Assembly (NCBI RefSeq): GCF_900188255.1
Contig: NZ_FZNS01000001.1
Location: forward strand, 62,001 to 126,000
Length of the DNA: 64,000 bases
Source of the DNA: Hymenobacter mucosus
Lineage (GTDB): Bacteria; Bacteroidota; Bacteroidia; Cytophagales; Hymenobacteraceae
Direction: 5' to 3'
The notes under the pieces are model-generated. The model was given only the letters and a program-made list of their open reading frames with translations. It did no database searches and was not told the DNA's origin. The position numbers were made by a program, and so were the translations under genes. Shown here in pieces: positions 44,640 through 53,656 of the stretch (position 1 is the stretch's first letter; each line of letters starts with the position of its first letter).

Positions 44640-46066
44640 TAGGAAGCAAAATAGATTTCCGAGGGAGCCCCCCAGCAGGCGAGTGGGCGCAGCGCCTGCC
44701 CCGTCCACTCCCCAAACACGGTGACGGGTACTCCGCCGCTGCTAGCCCGCAGTTCCCAGCCTAACGTGTCACTGCACAAGAGCTGGAGGTCCGTACCAAG
44801 CAATGCCGACGGTAGTGAGGTCGGGTGCTCGTTGGAGTCGGGTACGGCGGGTAGGGCCGCAAACCGCAGTACCCAGTGGCCGGTAGCCGTGAGGGTAGGA
44901 ATGCCACCCGTGAGTAGAACGGGCCACTCGCGCAGCCAGGGCAGCTGGGCTAAGGCCGTAGCATAGTCCTCCAATAGAGCAGGAAGTGAGCTAGCACTTG
45001 GGGGGGCGGCGGTGCCCAACCCAACGAATGCCAGCGGGCCGGGTACGGCCCGTAGCGGTAACAGGCCGGGGTAAAACGTTAGGGCGCCCGTGTAGCGACC
45101 ATCCGCTACGAGAGAGGTAGCAAAGGCCTGTCCGCCAAAGGAAAACTCCACTACCAGCGCAAAGCGGCCAGTGTGGTGCCCATGCAGCCAGGAGCGACGC
45201 ACGATCAGGCGCTCTTCCTCCGTTGTCGTTTGGGTTAGCACCCGCCACTCGTCGGTTATGGCGGGCTGGGTGCTCAGTACTTCTTCCTTTTTTACGGTTA
45301 CGCCTACCTGCTGCAATACTTCCTGCCGAGCCTCAGCCGAAAGCGCGGGGAGGCGCTGAAATGCTTGTGCCAAAACATATAACTCGCCCAAGCGCGCAAG
45401 TAGGCGCTCCGGCCAATTGGTGCTTTGGTGGCGCAGGTCCGGCAGTTCCCGTATCACCGTAGCCAATCCTGGTAGTTGGTTGTCAACCAAACGTGCGGCC
45501 TGATTTTCCCAGAAGCTCAGCGGCCGACTTTCCGTAGCGGCCAGTCCCGCGCGCACCAAATCCACAAGCCAGGTTTCTAGCTCTTCAATGCCTTGCTGCA
45601 TGCGACCTAGGCGCTGGGCTTCCCGCTTTTGCCGGGCTAGGTCATTGTCGGCAACGGCGGTAGTAGCCGTGGCAGGAGCATCGGTGGGGGCAAGCAAGGT
45701 TTCTCCGGGAGCCTGACTGGCCTTTTTGTTCTGGGTTTGCTGGCGTTTATCCAGCCATTCTTGCAGCCAAGGTGGTGGGGTGGGGTTGCTCAGAAGCTGG
45801 GACTGCCGGGCCAGGAGCAGGAGCAGGCCCGCACCGTGCTTGCAGGGAAAAACCCGGCTGGGGCAGGAGCATTTGAAAGCGGGCTCAGTGAGGTCGAGGC
45901 CGGTTTGGTAAGGCTTGCTGCCGCTGCCCTTGCACTCGCCCCAAGCGGCCGTATCGGTGCGGCCCAGGTTGCTCCACTTGGCGGGGGCAGCTAACTCCTG
46001 GCCCCGCTTGAGGGTGCCGGGGTCAGTAATGAGGGAGCGGGCCTGTTCTTCGGTCCAGGAGGTCAA
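44639..46066 (-). CDS. SWIM zinc-finger protein (YehQ-like)
   Basis: 475 residues from TTG 46066; an in-frame stop lies five codons upstream and the N-terminus SWTEEQARSLITDPGTLKRG matches the family start, so the TTG is well supported. The SWIM motif is Cys66-x-Cys68-x6-Cys75-x-His77 (KCSCPSRVFPCKHGAGLLLLL region), expected to bind zinc and DNA or protein. A long helical C-terminal part follows. It is the first gene of the system's local operon. Confidence 0.9.
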   Translation of the reverse strand: MTSWTEEQARSLITDPGTLKRGQELAAPAKWSNLGRTDTAAWGECKGSGSKPYQTGLDLTEPAFKCSCPSRVFPCKHGAGLLLLLARQSQLLSNPTPPPWLQEWLDKRQQTQNKKASQAPGETLLAPTDAPATATTAVADNDLARQKREAQRLGRMQQGIEELETWLVDLVRAGLAATESRPLSFWENQAARLVDNQLPGLATVIRELPDLRHQSTNWPERLLARLGELYVLAQAFQRLPALSAEARQEVLQQVGVTVKKEEVLSTQPAITDEWRVLTQTTTEEERLIVRRSWLHGHHTGRFALVVEFSFGGQAFATSLVADGRYTGALTFYPGLLPLRAVPGPLAFVGLGTAAPPSASSLPALLEDYATALAQLPWLREWPVLLTGGIPTLTATGHWVLRFAALPAVPDSNEHPTSLPSALLGTDLQLLCSDTLGWELRASSGGVPVTVFGEWTGQALRPLACWGAPSEIYFAS

Positions 46067-46125
46067 TAGTACACAACGTTACGCCCACCATAATGGCGAG
46101 CCAGATACCGGAGCAAAGTAGTAAG

Positions 46126-46476
46126 TCAGAGGGGAAATTCCGCGCCGCAGGTGCCACATTGGTGGAGGGTAGTGCCCGCATAGAGGAGACGTTTCCACCA
46201 CGTCGGCCGCGCTACTGCTGTGGGGTTGGGGGTAGCGCAGCGGGGGCAGCGCGGAACCGCCAGCGTAGCCCGCTGCTCCGCATAAGCATCCAGGACGGGT
46301 TGCGCAGCGGGAATGTTGGCCTCTTCAATTAGCAGCTGGTAGTACATGCCGTCGCCGAAGGGAAATGTGGGCGGCCCACAGGTTTTTACCAGGGCATCTA
46401 TTTCAGCTTCGTGCAGTCGGGAATACAGCGCTACCGCTTCGGCATACGTCAGGTACTGAGCCGCAGGAATGAGCAT
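46126..46476 (-). CDS. DUF2007-like protein with C-terminal zinc ribbon
   Basis: 116 residues. The N-terminal part (YLTYAEAVALYSRLHEAEI) resembles the DUF2007 signal-transducing domain. The C-terminus has two CxxC pairs, CPRC and CGTC, which would bind one zinc. The function is unknown. It is a single gene just upstream of the SWIM gene on the same strand, with a palindrome directly before its start. Confidence 0.65.
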   Translation of the reverse strand: MLIPAAQYLTYAEAVALYSRLHEAEIDALVKTCGPPTFPFGDGMYYQLLIEEANIPAAQPVLDAYAEQRATLAVPRCPRCATPNPTAVARPTWWKRLLYAGTTLHQCGTCGAEFPL

Positions 46477-46803
46477 ACTGGGTGACGGCCGTCACAATTT
46501 GGTAGGAAAAAGCCCTAGTCATTCATTTTCTACTTAGGCTGCCGGCCTTCTATGGCACCATAAGCACCAGTTGAACGACGCTGGTTGGCCGAAACAGTTG
46601 AGCCTACACGACGTCACAACTAGGGCCTAAGTTTCCTTTCCTGGTACTGCCGAATTGAGTCTATTTATAGGGAGTATCATCAGCTACTAACCCCGTCAGC
46701 GTGCTTAGCTGAGTGACTAATACGCTTATCGGGTGGGCTCTTTGCTGCAACAAGGGGCCCTGTAGCTGGGTGTGCTTGCGGAGGCCGAGCTAGGCGTACC
46801 GCC
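46477..46803. other. Gap of 327 bases, regulatory content only
   Basis: No protein-like frame, tRNA or long repeat is visible apart from the 14-bp palindrome at 46482-46495. AT-rich stretches near 46640-46680 could be promoter material. Confidence 0.4.
46482..46495. promoter_or_regulatory. 14-bp perfect palindrome before a start codon
   Basis: GTGACGGCCGTCAC ends five bases before the ATG of the DUF2007-like gene (minus strand). It could be an operator for a dimeric repressor or a small translational hairpin. Not seen elsewhere in my reading. Confidence 0.35.
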
Positions 46804-47385
46804 CTACTTCCGGCGCCGAACGGGAGTGGCTAGGCGGCTGCGCAGCTTCAGCACGTAAAACAGCAAGCCCGCGCACAATATGGCCAAACCGGCTACCAGC
46901 ATTTCGCGGCTGGTGCGGGCCTGGGTGGCTTCGTCGGCAGTTGCTTGCAGATCCAGGAGCTTCTTTTCGCGCTGCTTGTCGCGGAGCTGCAGGTTCTGGA
47001 TTTGGTTTTCCAGATCGTAGAAACGCTGGCGGGTGCTGCTCTGGTCGGCTTGGGCTACCGTGACTTGCTGCTTGGCTTGCTGATTTTCGGCTACTACGGC
47101 AGCGGTGCGGCGCAGAGTAGCGGCCTGCACAGCCCGCACAATTTCGGTGTCTTTGCGAATGATGCCCTTTAAGGCATCTACCACTTCCTGTAAGTCTTTC
47201 TTGCTGGGCTTATCAGCCAGAAACGCATTGCGCTGGGCATTGGCGGCCTCATAGTTCTGCACCAGTTGCTGGCGCTCCTGAATCAGGCGCGGCAGCGGGT
47301 CGTCGGGTGGAGTAGTAGCCGGGGCTTGGGCCAGCAGCAAGGTGGGGAGGAATAAGAGAGGGGCAAGGAACGAGCGGTGCTTCAT
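46804..47385 (-). CDS. Secreted coiled-coil protein with C-terminal membrane anchor
   Basis: 193 residues from ATG 47385. Signal peptide MKHRSFLAPLLFLPTLLLAQ, a long heptad-like coiled coil (about 35-150, rich in Gln, Glu and Arg), and a final membrane span (EMLVAGLAILCAGLLFYVLK) followed by a basic tail. This layout suggests a periplasmic coiled coil tethered to the inner membrane. No family is recognised. The lipoprotein gene upstream ends 81 bases away on the same strand. Confidence 0.65.
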   Translation of the reverse strand: MKHRSFLAPLLFLPTLLLAQAPATTPPDDPLPRLIQERQQLVQNYEAANAQRNAFLADKPSKKDLQEVVDALKGIIRKDTEIVRAVQAATLRRTAAVVAENQQAKQQVTVAQADQSSTRQRFYDLENQIQNLQLRDKQREKKLLDLQATADEATQARTSREMLVAGLAILCAGLLFYVLKLRSRLATPVRRRK

Positions 47386-47466
47386 AGATGCAAAGAAACG
47401 ACGAAGTTTGGCCCAGGGATATATCCCGGGCCGAACTTGGCGTGCCAAGCTGCTTGAAGTGGGCCG

Positions 47467-48300
47467 CTACATTCTGCTGGTGCGGCCCCATAGCATAACG
47501 GTGGCCGCCGTGTTGGCCGTGAGAAAGCGCACCTCGGCGGGGAGGTTGTTACGTAGCCAAATGCGCGGCTGGGGCATCTGAAAATCAACAAAGCCGATGG
47601 GTTGCTGCTCTAGCACTATCTCGTAGCCAATGGGCATGGGCACGGGTAAGGCAACCTCCTGATTGGTTTTGGGATGGCGTATGGTGTGGCGCACCACGGC
47701 GCGCACCTGCAGCAGTACCGAGTCGCCGCGGCCGACTACCCCCACCACGGGGGAAGGATCGGTGCGGTAGTCGGGCATATCGGAGGAGGCCAGCAGCACG
47801 TTCCACACCTTCACTGCGTCTACCTCCGGGCCAATGATAAACCCGCTAAATGTATTCTTCCAGTCCCTGGTAATACGCAGCGGCCCACCCAACAGCGGAG
47901 TAATGCTAGACAGCTCGCGGCTGGTTACGCGGTCAACGCAGTACACATCGGCCCGGCGTGGGCCGGCTTGCAGGCTGAATTGCAGCTTGCTGCTGGAATT
48001 GCGGAAGACTTCGGCCGCCGGAAACGTGAGCACATCCAACACCTCCGAGCCGGTGGCCCCTGGCCCTGCTACGCCAGCCGGGTAGTAGCGCGTTGACGTC
48101 CAGCCCCGCTGCACTTTGCCCAGCTGAAATTCCCCAAACGAAATTCGCTGCCCTGGTACCAAGGGCGTCATGCCTAGTACGGGTAGGGCGGTACCGCCTG
48201 CCGCAAATTGAGGCGGCGTAACTGGCTCCAAAAGCCCCACCGCGCAGGAAGACAGCAGCCCTAGCGCCGCTAGGAAAAGCACAGAAACGGGACGTAGCAT
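47467..48300 (-). CDS. Hypothetical lipoprotein
   Basis: 277 residues; lipobox LLSSC with Cys19. The body is beta-rich without a known domain. Notable parts: LVPGQRISFGEFQLGKVQRG and DWKNTFSGFIIGPEVDAVKV. It may form a transcription unit with the coiled-coil protein gene that follows. Confidence 0.62.
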   Translation of the reverse strand: MLRPVSVLFLAALGLLSSCAVGLLEPVTPPQFAAGGTALPVLGMTPLVPGQRISFGEFQLGKVQRGWTSTRYYPAGVAGPGATGSEVLDVLTFPAAEVFRNSSSKLQFSLQAGPRRADVYCVDRVTSRELSSITPLLGGPLRITRDWKNTFSGFIIGPEVDAVKVWNVLLASSDMPDYRTDPSPVVGVVGRGDSVLLQVRAVVRHTIRHPKTNQEVALPVPMPIGYEIVLEQQPIGFVDFQMPQPRIWLRNNLPAEVRFLTANTAATVMLWGRTSRM

Positions 48301-48503
48301 AGCAATGATAGTAGCATGAAATGGTAGAATGACGAATAGCAGTGCCGGCCCAGGGAAATATGGTGTCGTTGCTACTCACCGGGTAGGATGCGGAACAGCG
48401 CAAACCATGCGTTTGCAGCTGACGGGGCTGCCAGGAAGCTAGCGAAAAAAGTTGATAGCAGGAACCAGTACGGTAAATTACAATTTTTCAGTATCTCGCA
48501 GCT

Positions 48504-49004
48504 ATGAAACGTTATCTATACCTACTTCAACTATCTGCCGGCCTTGCCCTGGCCGCTTGCGCCACTTCTAAAACGGCCAGTCGCTCCACTGGTACCGATG
48601 CCGCGCCTGCTATTACCGGTTCCAACAATGTGCCCCAGAGCTACTACGACAATGCCCGCCGCACCGTGGAGCCCTTCTTCGTGGTAGGAATCAGTACCGA
48701 CGCTACCTACGGGGTAACCCAGAAGAACCCGGTGTGCGTGGGTGGCACTACCTCCAACGGGGTCCGCAACCAGCAGCGCTACCTCAATGCCTTACGTGGC
48801 CCCAAGGGCGAGGAAATCAGCTACCATCGCCGCGGCAGTTGCTGCCCCTTCAAAACGCCCAAGGGCCTGCTTGAGGGAATGGGCATGCTGGATGCCTACG
48901 AAATTACCTGGGCTGGTAATGACAAGCCCATGCTGCTGTACATCAACTTATACGACGAAGGCCCGCTGCGGGCACCCGTTGGCCTTACAGTAATGCAGCC
49001 ATAG
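48504..49004 (+). CDS. Small lipoprotein, often mislabelled as KDO-8-phosphate aldolase
   Basis: 166 residues; lipobox LALAAC with Cys19. The pattern YGVTQKNPVCVGG, then LNALRGPKGEEISYHRRGSC followed by CPFKTP, is shared by many Bacteroidota lipoproteins that carry the name 2-dehydro-3-deoxyphosphooctonate aldolase in databases. The protein is too short for that enzyme and is exported, so the name is very probably wrong. Real function is unknown. A strong terminator follows. Confidence 0.78.
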   Translation: MKRYLYLLQLSAGLALAACATSKTASRSTGTDAAPAITGSNNVPQSYYDNARRTVEPFFVVGISTDATYGVTQKNPVCVGGTTSNGVRNQQRYLNALRGPKGEEISYHRRGSCCPFKTPKGLLEGMGMLDAYEITWAGNDKPMLLYINLYDEGPLRAPVGLTVMQP

Positions 49005-49031
49005 GATAACCGGTTGCCAGACCCTAAAACG

Positions 49032-49072
49032 AAACGCCCCCCAGGCTGCGGGAGTGCAGCCTGGGGGCGTTT
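49032..49072 (+). terminator. Bidirectional terminator between convergent genes
   Basis: A 17-bp stem (49032-49049 and 49056-49072, one bulged C) with a 6-base loop, flanked by AAA and TTT. It lies between the small lipoprotein gene and the convergent exporter gene. Confidence 0.8.
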
Positions 49073-49102
49073 AATCCGGTTGCTGGTATCTGGCCCCCAG
49101 GG

Positions 49103-51403
49103 CTAGCCCCCCAGAGCGGGCACGGGCTGGCGGATCTCTTTGGGCTTGTGGCGGTAGAACGCCAGGATGAGAATGGGTAGCAACGTCAGCTCGGCCACTA
49201 CCCCGAAGAGCAGGGTCAGGCCAATGAGCAAGCCCACATAGAACGTGCCGTCGAAGGAAGAGAAAATTAGGGTAGAGAACCCCCCCACCAAAATCAGGGA
49301 AGTAACAATAACTGCTTTCCCGGCCATCAGGTAGGTTTTGCGCACCGCCTTAAACAGGCTAGGCTCGTTGAGTAGCACCAGCTTGAGCTTACTGATAAAG
49401 TGAATAGTATCATCGACGGCAATGCCGAAGGCAATGGTGAAGATGATGCTGGTGCTCACCTTCATGCTCACGCCCGCGGCCCCCATCACGCCGGCCACAA
49501 TCAGGATGGGCACCAGGTTAGGCACCAGCACTACCAGCGTCATGCGCACCGAGCGGAACAGGAGCAGCACAATGAGCGTGACCATCACAATGTCGATACT
49601 CATCCCCGTAATCATATTCAGGGTGAGGTTTTCATTGTTTTTGTCGATGAGGTTGGCCGAGCCGGTGAGGCGAGTTTGCAGCACGGTACTATCAACCTGG
49701 GTGCGCAGGAAGCGGTGCAGGCCCGCGTTGAGCTGGCCTGCCCGGATGCTTCCTACATCGGGCATGCGGCCGGTAAGGCGACCTTCCGAGCCATCGGGCA
49801 GGGCCAGGGCCCGAAACTCTGCCTTCTTCCGGAACAGCTTCACCTTGCGCGTCAGGCGCGCCAGCTCCGCCTCCGAGTCGGGCAGGCGGTATTCTGCCAG
49901 CAGCCCCCCATTTAGGGCCTTGCGCAGCGACTTAATAATAGTGACGGGCGAGGCCACGAAGTTCAAACCATATTCCTTTTGCAAGTAGCCTTCTATTTGC
50001 TCCGTTTCGCGCAGCACTGCTAAGTCGTATATACTGCCGCCGGGGGCGGGCTTCAGGTTCAGCTCGAAGGGGCGTACGCCAGCAAACTGCCGTTCGAAGA
50101 ACTTGAAATCTAGCTTTACTGGGTCGTTCTGCGAGAGGTCGTCAAGCAGCGCCGAGTTGATACGAATGCGCGAAGCCGAGGCCACCGACAGCACCAGTAC
50201 TAAGGCGCTGATGGCTACTACCCAGTGGCGCCGGCCCAGTACCGTGCGAAATAGGCGCCCTAGCACGCCGTCCCAGCTGTGGCCCTCCGCGCGCGGCACC
50301 CGCAGCTGCGGCTTTCGCAGCAGTACCAGCATGGCCGGCAGCAGCGTAAACGACAGCACAAAGGTGAGCAGCACCGCAATGCCCGTAAACAGCCCGAAGT
50401 TATAAATCGGCCGAATGGTGCTGGTCATTAAAGTAAAGAAGCCGATGCTGGTTGTAAGGGCCGAAAGCCCCGAGCCAAAGCCGGATTCCTTAAGCGCAAT
50501 CAGCAGAGAATCCTTCTTGCTGGCCCCGTAGCCCAACTCTGTGACGTAGCGCGTGATGATGTGAATGGTATCTGACATGCCCACCACGAACAGCATCACC
50601 GGCAGCAGGGCCGTCATCAAATCTATACTGACGCCAAAAGCCGACATCACGCCCAGGCCCCACAGGATGGAGCCTAGCACTACCACCAGCGGCAGCACTA
50701 CTCCCCACCACGTTCGGAAGGTAAGCCATAGGAGCCCCGTTACCAGTACCACCGAGAGGCTCATAAACACCATCAATTCCATCTGTAGCCGATCCACGAA
50801 CACTGACTGGGCCACCATTTTGCCGGCCATATGGTATTCGCTCTCGGGAAAATTTTGGCGTTGCAGCTCCCCACGCACGGCGGCCAGTAGGGAGTCGCCG
50901 GGGGGCTTGCTCAGGTTGGGCGAAGTCTGGAACAGGATCGTAATGGCCCGCGCATCCCGGGAAATCAGGTTGCCCACGAGGCCCGGCGTGCGGAATACCA
51001 GCGCCGAGTCCTGGGCGCGTCGAGCAGGCTCTTGCGGGTGCAGGTAGGGTACATTGAATACGCCTAGTCCTTCCACTACCGGGTTGGTCGCGTTGGTTGG
51101 CGACGTGACGTGCACCACGTGGCGGCGCCGCTGAATAAAGCGCGTGAGCGAATCAACCCGCGTGAGAAACTGGGGCTCGAAGACCGTCTGGCCGGCCGGA
51201 GCTTCCAGGCCCAGCAGCACGTAGTCGTTGTCGTTGCCGAAGCGGCCGGAATACTGCTGGTAGTAATCCAAGTCGGGGTCCCCGGCGGGATAGAAATCGT
51301 TGAAGTTGTAATTGAAACGTAACTGCGCCACAAAAAATATGGCTAACCCCGTCAGAATACCAAGGGCGAGGAGGATAAGATGAGCGAGTTTGCGAAGAGG
51401 CAT
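49103..51403 (-). CDS. RND/MMPL-family exporter
   Basis: 766 residues, with two repeats of one membrane span, a large periplasmic loop and five more spans. First half: LMTALLPVMLFVVGMSDTIH. Second half: MKVSTSIIFTIAFGIAVDDT. These carry the GxxxDD-like proton-relay motifs of the family. The N-terminal NYNFNDFYPAGDPDLDYYQ is usual for this group of hydrophobe or lipid exporters. No membrane-fusion or outer-membrane partner is encoded here, consistent with the MMPL type. The substrate may be a lipid or hopanoid-like molecule, but this is inferred from family only. Confidence 0.88.
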   Translation of the reverse strand: MPLRKLAHLILLALGILTGLAIFFVAQLRFNYNFNDFYPAGDPDLDYYQQYSGRFGNDNDYVLLGLEAPAGQTVFEPQFLTRVDSLTRFIQRRRHVVHVTSPTNATNPVVEGLGVFNVPYLHPQEPARRAQDSALVFRTPGLVGNLISRDARAITILFQTSPNLSKPPGDSLLAAVRGELQRQNFPESEYHMAGKMVAQSVFVDRLQMELMVFMSLSVVLVTGLLWLTFRTWWGVVLPLVVVLGSILWGLGVMSAFGVSIDLMTALLPVMLFVVGMSDTIHIITRYVTELGYGASKKDSLLIALKESGFGSGLSALTTSIGFFTLMTSTIRPIYNFGLFTGIAVLLTFVLSFTLLPAMLVLLRKPQLRVPRAEGHSWDGVLGRLFRTVLGRRHWVVAISALVLVLSVASASRIRINSALLDDLSQNDPVKLDFKFFERQFAGVRPFELNLKPAPGGSIYDLAVLRETEQIEGYLQKEYGLNFVASPVTIIKSLRKALNGGLLAEYRLPDSEAELARLTRKVKLFRKKAEFRALALPDGSEGRLTGRMPDVGSIRAGQLNAGLHRFLRTQVDSTVLQTRLTGSANLIDKNNENLTLNMITGMSIDIVMVTLIVLLLFRSVRMTLVVLVPNLVPILIVAGVMGAAGVSMKVSTSIIFTIAFGIAVDDTIHFISKLKLVLLNEPSLFKAVRKTYLMAGKAVIVTSLILVGGFSTLIFSSFDGTFYVGLLIGLTLLFGVVAELTLLPILILAFYRHKPKEIRQPVPALGG

Positions 51404-51627
51404 AGAGCGGAACGGACGCTGCTAACAGAAACGGGGCCTGCCGTGCAAGGCGGCCTGGGTAGGACCGACGCCAGCAGGGCGGAGGAGTTGGTAGTGGGAA
51501 AGGCAAGTTGGTGCTTCGCGCCGGAAATAGTAGCTTAGAACCAGCGGCTACCTAGCAGGCACGTACTGCCAAGCCAACCGTCATTTTCTCACTTTTGTTT
51601 CTTTCCTCCCTCACTTGTACTTATCGT

Positions 51628-51846
51628 ATGAAAAACGCTTTGCTTGCCCTCGCCCTGTTCGCCTTCGTTGGTAGTGCCGCTGCTCACGGCGACAAAGACA
51701 CCAAGAAGAGCAAAAAAGGAACGGCCAAAATGGAATGCTCTGAGGCACAGAAAACAGCCATGGGTAGCTCCTGCTGCATGAAGAAAGGCGCCAAAACGGC
51801 TGCCGTTACGCCAGCCCCAGCCAAGGAACCCGTAAAGTCACTGTAA
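51628..51846 (+). CDS. Small secreted Lys/Cys-containing protein
   Basis: 72 residues from ATG 51628. A signal peptide (MKNALLALALFAFVGSAAA) is followed by a mature chain of about 50 residues rich in Lys with MECSEAQKTAMGSSCCMKK. The CxxxxCC-type cysteines could bind metal or form disulfides. No family recognised. A 20-bp hairpin follows 20 bases downstream. Confidence 0.6.
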   Translation: MKNALLALALFAFVGSAAAHGDKDTKKSKKGTAKMECSEAQKTAMGSSCCMKKGAKTAAVTPAPAKEPVKSL

Positions 51847-51865
51847 GACGGCGCTACCTTGTGTG

Positions 51866-51909
51866 CTATCAAGAGGCCTCAACTTCTGAAAGTTGGGGCC
51901 TCTTGATAG
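51866..51909 (+). terminator. 20-bp hairpin after the small secreted protein gene
   Basis: Arms 51866-51885 and 51890-51909, 4-base loop. The single difference between the arms is a U-G pair on the plus strand, the sense strand of the gene before it. No U-tract. Confidence 0.6.
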
Positions 51910-51958
51910 TAAGGACATAAATATGCCTTGAAGAATTGTATACTACTTGATTAGTGAC

Positions 51959-53077
51959 ATGGAGCTTATCGATCAACTTACCAATCTTGCCTCTAGGGCG
52001 CAAAAGCAAATCACTCATATTCAAACAGAAGAGGCAACTAAGAATGCATTAGTTATGCCCTTCATTAATGCACTAGGATACAACGTATTCGACCCAACCG
52101 AGGTAGTGCCAGAGTTTATTTGTGACATTGGTACCAAGAAGGGAGAGAAGATAGATTATGCAATTATGAGGGATGGTAAACCTATTATTCTGTTTGAGTG
52201 CAAACATGTAGGTGGGGACTTGACTATTAATAATGCTAGTCAGCTATTCCGTTACTTCCATGTGACAGAAGCCCGAATTGCTATCCTAACCAATGGCGTT
52301 TCCTACCGACTCTTTACTGATCTAGAACAGCCTAATAAAATGGACGAGCGTCCTTTTATGGAGTTCGATTTATTCAACTTCCAAGAAAATGACGTTGCAG
52401 AAATCAAAAAGCTGAGCAAGGGTTCCTTCAATATTGAAGACATGCTTTTTGCGGCTTATAACTTGAAGTACATGCGTGCCTTCAAGAAGTATTTTGACGA
52501 GCAGTTCACGCAGCCATCTGCCGATTTTATTCACTTTGTGTCGAAGCAGATTTACGATGGAGTATTGACGCCGAAGCTGAAAGAGCAGTTTAGCATCTTA
52601 GTACATCGTTCTTTTCACCAGTTTCTCAACGATAAAATTACCATGCGGCTAAGGTCAGCAATGGTTGACACGACTGGGCAGAGCTTATTAGCCGCTGAGA
52701 TACCAGTAGCGCCTATTGTTGAGCCAGCTAGCACGGTTTCTACTCCAGAACCTACGGATAAAGGAATTGAAACTACTGTAGAAGAAACCGAAGGGTTTAT
52801 GATTGTGCGCGCCATTCTGCGCAAAACCGTGGCCGTAAACCGAGTAGTAATGCGCGATGTACAGTCCTACTGTGGTATCCTATTAGATGATAATAATAGA
52901 AAGCCGATTTGCCGACTACATTTCAACACTAATAAAAAATACGTTACGCTGTTTGATACAGAAGGCGGTGAGCGAGTAGATATCAGTTCCCTAGATGACT
53001 TGTACGGCTTGGCTTCCCGCATCAGAGCCGCCGTCCAGCGGCATGAAGCCAAGCCGCTGGAAACTCCCGTAGCATAA
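51959..53077 (+). CDS. Orphan HsdR-N-type restriction endonuclease-like protein
   Basis: 372 residues from ATG 51959 (TTG at 51947 rejected). The N-terminal nuclease domain has PEFICDIGTKKGEKIDYAI with Asp66, then ILFECKHVGG with Glu80 and Lys82, a PD-(D/E)xK site like that of HsdR. The region after about 180 is helical and the C-terminus (about 285-360) is a separate small domain. Related proteins appear in phages and as solitary genes. No methylase or specificity gene is present. The gene is clearly more AT-rich than its neighbours, so transfer is likely. It may be a defence nuclease for modified or foreign DNA. Confidence 0.78.
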   Translation: MELIDQLTNLASRAQKQITHIQTEEATKNALVMPFINALGYNVFDPTEVVPEFICDIGTKKGEKIDYAIMRDGKPIILFECKHVGGDLTINNASQLFRYFHVTEARIAILTNGVSYRLFTDLEQPNKMDERPFMEFDLFNFQENDVAEIKKLSKGSFNIEDMLFAAYNLKYMRAFKKYFDEQFTQPSADFIHFVSKQIYDGVLTPKLKEQFSILVHRSFHQFLNDKITMRLRSAMVDTTGQSLLAAEIPVAPIVEPASTVSTPEPTDKGIETTVEETEGFMIVRAILRKTVAVNRVVMRDVQSYCGILLDDNNRKPICRLHFNTNKKYVTLFDTEGGERVDISSLDDLYGLASRIRAAVQRHEAKPLETPVA

Positions 53078-53082
53078 GCAAG

Positions 53083-53147
53083 CAGTCCATCACAAACAAG
53101 CCAGGGCTCTACGCTAGTTAAAGCCCTGGCTTGTTTGTGATGGACTG
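53083..53147 (+). repeat. 26-bp perfect inverted repeat after the nuclease gene
   Basis: Arms 53083-53108 and 53122-53147 are perfectly complementary with a 13-base loop, starting 5 bases past the nuclease stop. No U-tract follows. Likely a 3' hairpin. Confidence 0.65.
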
Positions 53148-53219
53148 ACAGATGCAACTTTTCAAGCGGGACAAGTATCGATGGCTATATACTAAGGTGC
53201 TTTCTTTATCGAATTCAGT

Positions 53220-53579
53220 ATGAAAACCAGATTCTTTGCGGGCTTGCTGCTCTTGAGCTTTACTAGCTGCCAAAAGGATACTATTCGCGACGATAATTCA
53301 GTGTGTGCCTCTACGTCTACGGTCAGAAAAGTAACCGACCTAGCGGGTATTATACAATTCAACCAAACGGAGCAGCGCTTTGCTATTTCACGCTACGTAC
53401 CTGGTACTATTGATGCAGTCGATATAGGAATTGTATGTGAATTGCCGAAAAACTTGCAGCAGGAGGGAGTGCGGGTACAGTTTAGTGGTACCTACCGGGA
53501 GTACACTGGAAAGGCCAAGCCACAAATAGGAGGGCAGAAATACTACTATCTTGAACTGACAGAAGTAAAGGCAAACTAG
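53220..53579 (+). CDS. Small hypothetical lipoprotein
   Basis: 119 residues with lipobox SFTSC (Cys17). The rest ([20 protein letters not shown]) resembles an OB-like beta fold seen in small Bacteroidota lipoproteins. I cannot name a family. It precedes thyA by 77 bases on the same strand, with a promoter-like sequence between. Confidence 0.58.
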   Translation: MKTRFFAGLLLLSFTSCQKDTIRDDNSVCASTSTVRKVTDLAGIIQFNQTEQRFAISRYVPGTIDAVDIGIVCELPKNLQQEGVRVQFSGTYREYTGKAKPQIGGQKYYYLELTEVKAN

Positions 53580-53623
53580 CCGACGACGTGTGGGTAGTGA
53601 CGGAGGCAAGGGTAACTTTCCGT

Positions 53624-53631
53624 TACTTTTG
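53624..53631 (+). promoter_or_regulatory. Possible thyA -7 box
   Basis: TACTTTTG matches the Bacteroidota -7 consensus TAnnTTTG and lies 25 bases before the thyA start. A good -33 TTTG is not evident, so this is tentative. Confidence 0.4.
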
Positions 53632-53656
53632 CGCTTTCATCTCGACTATTACTCCC

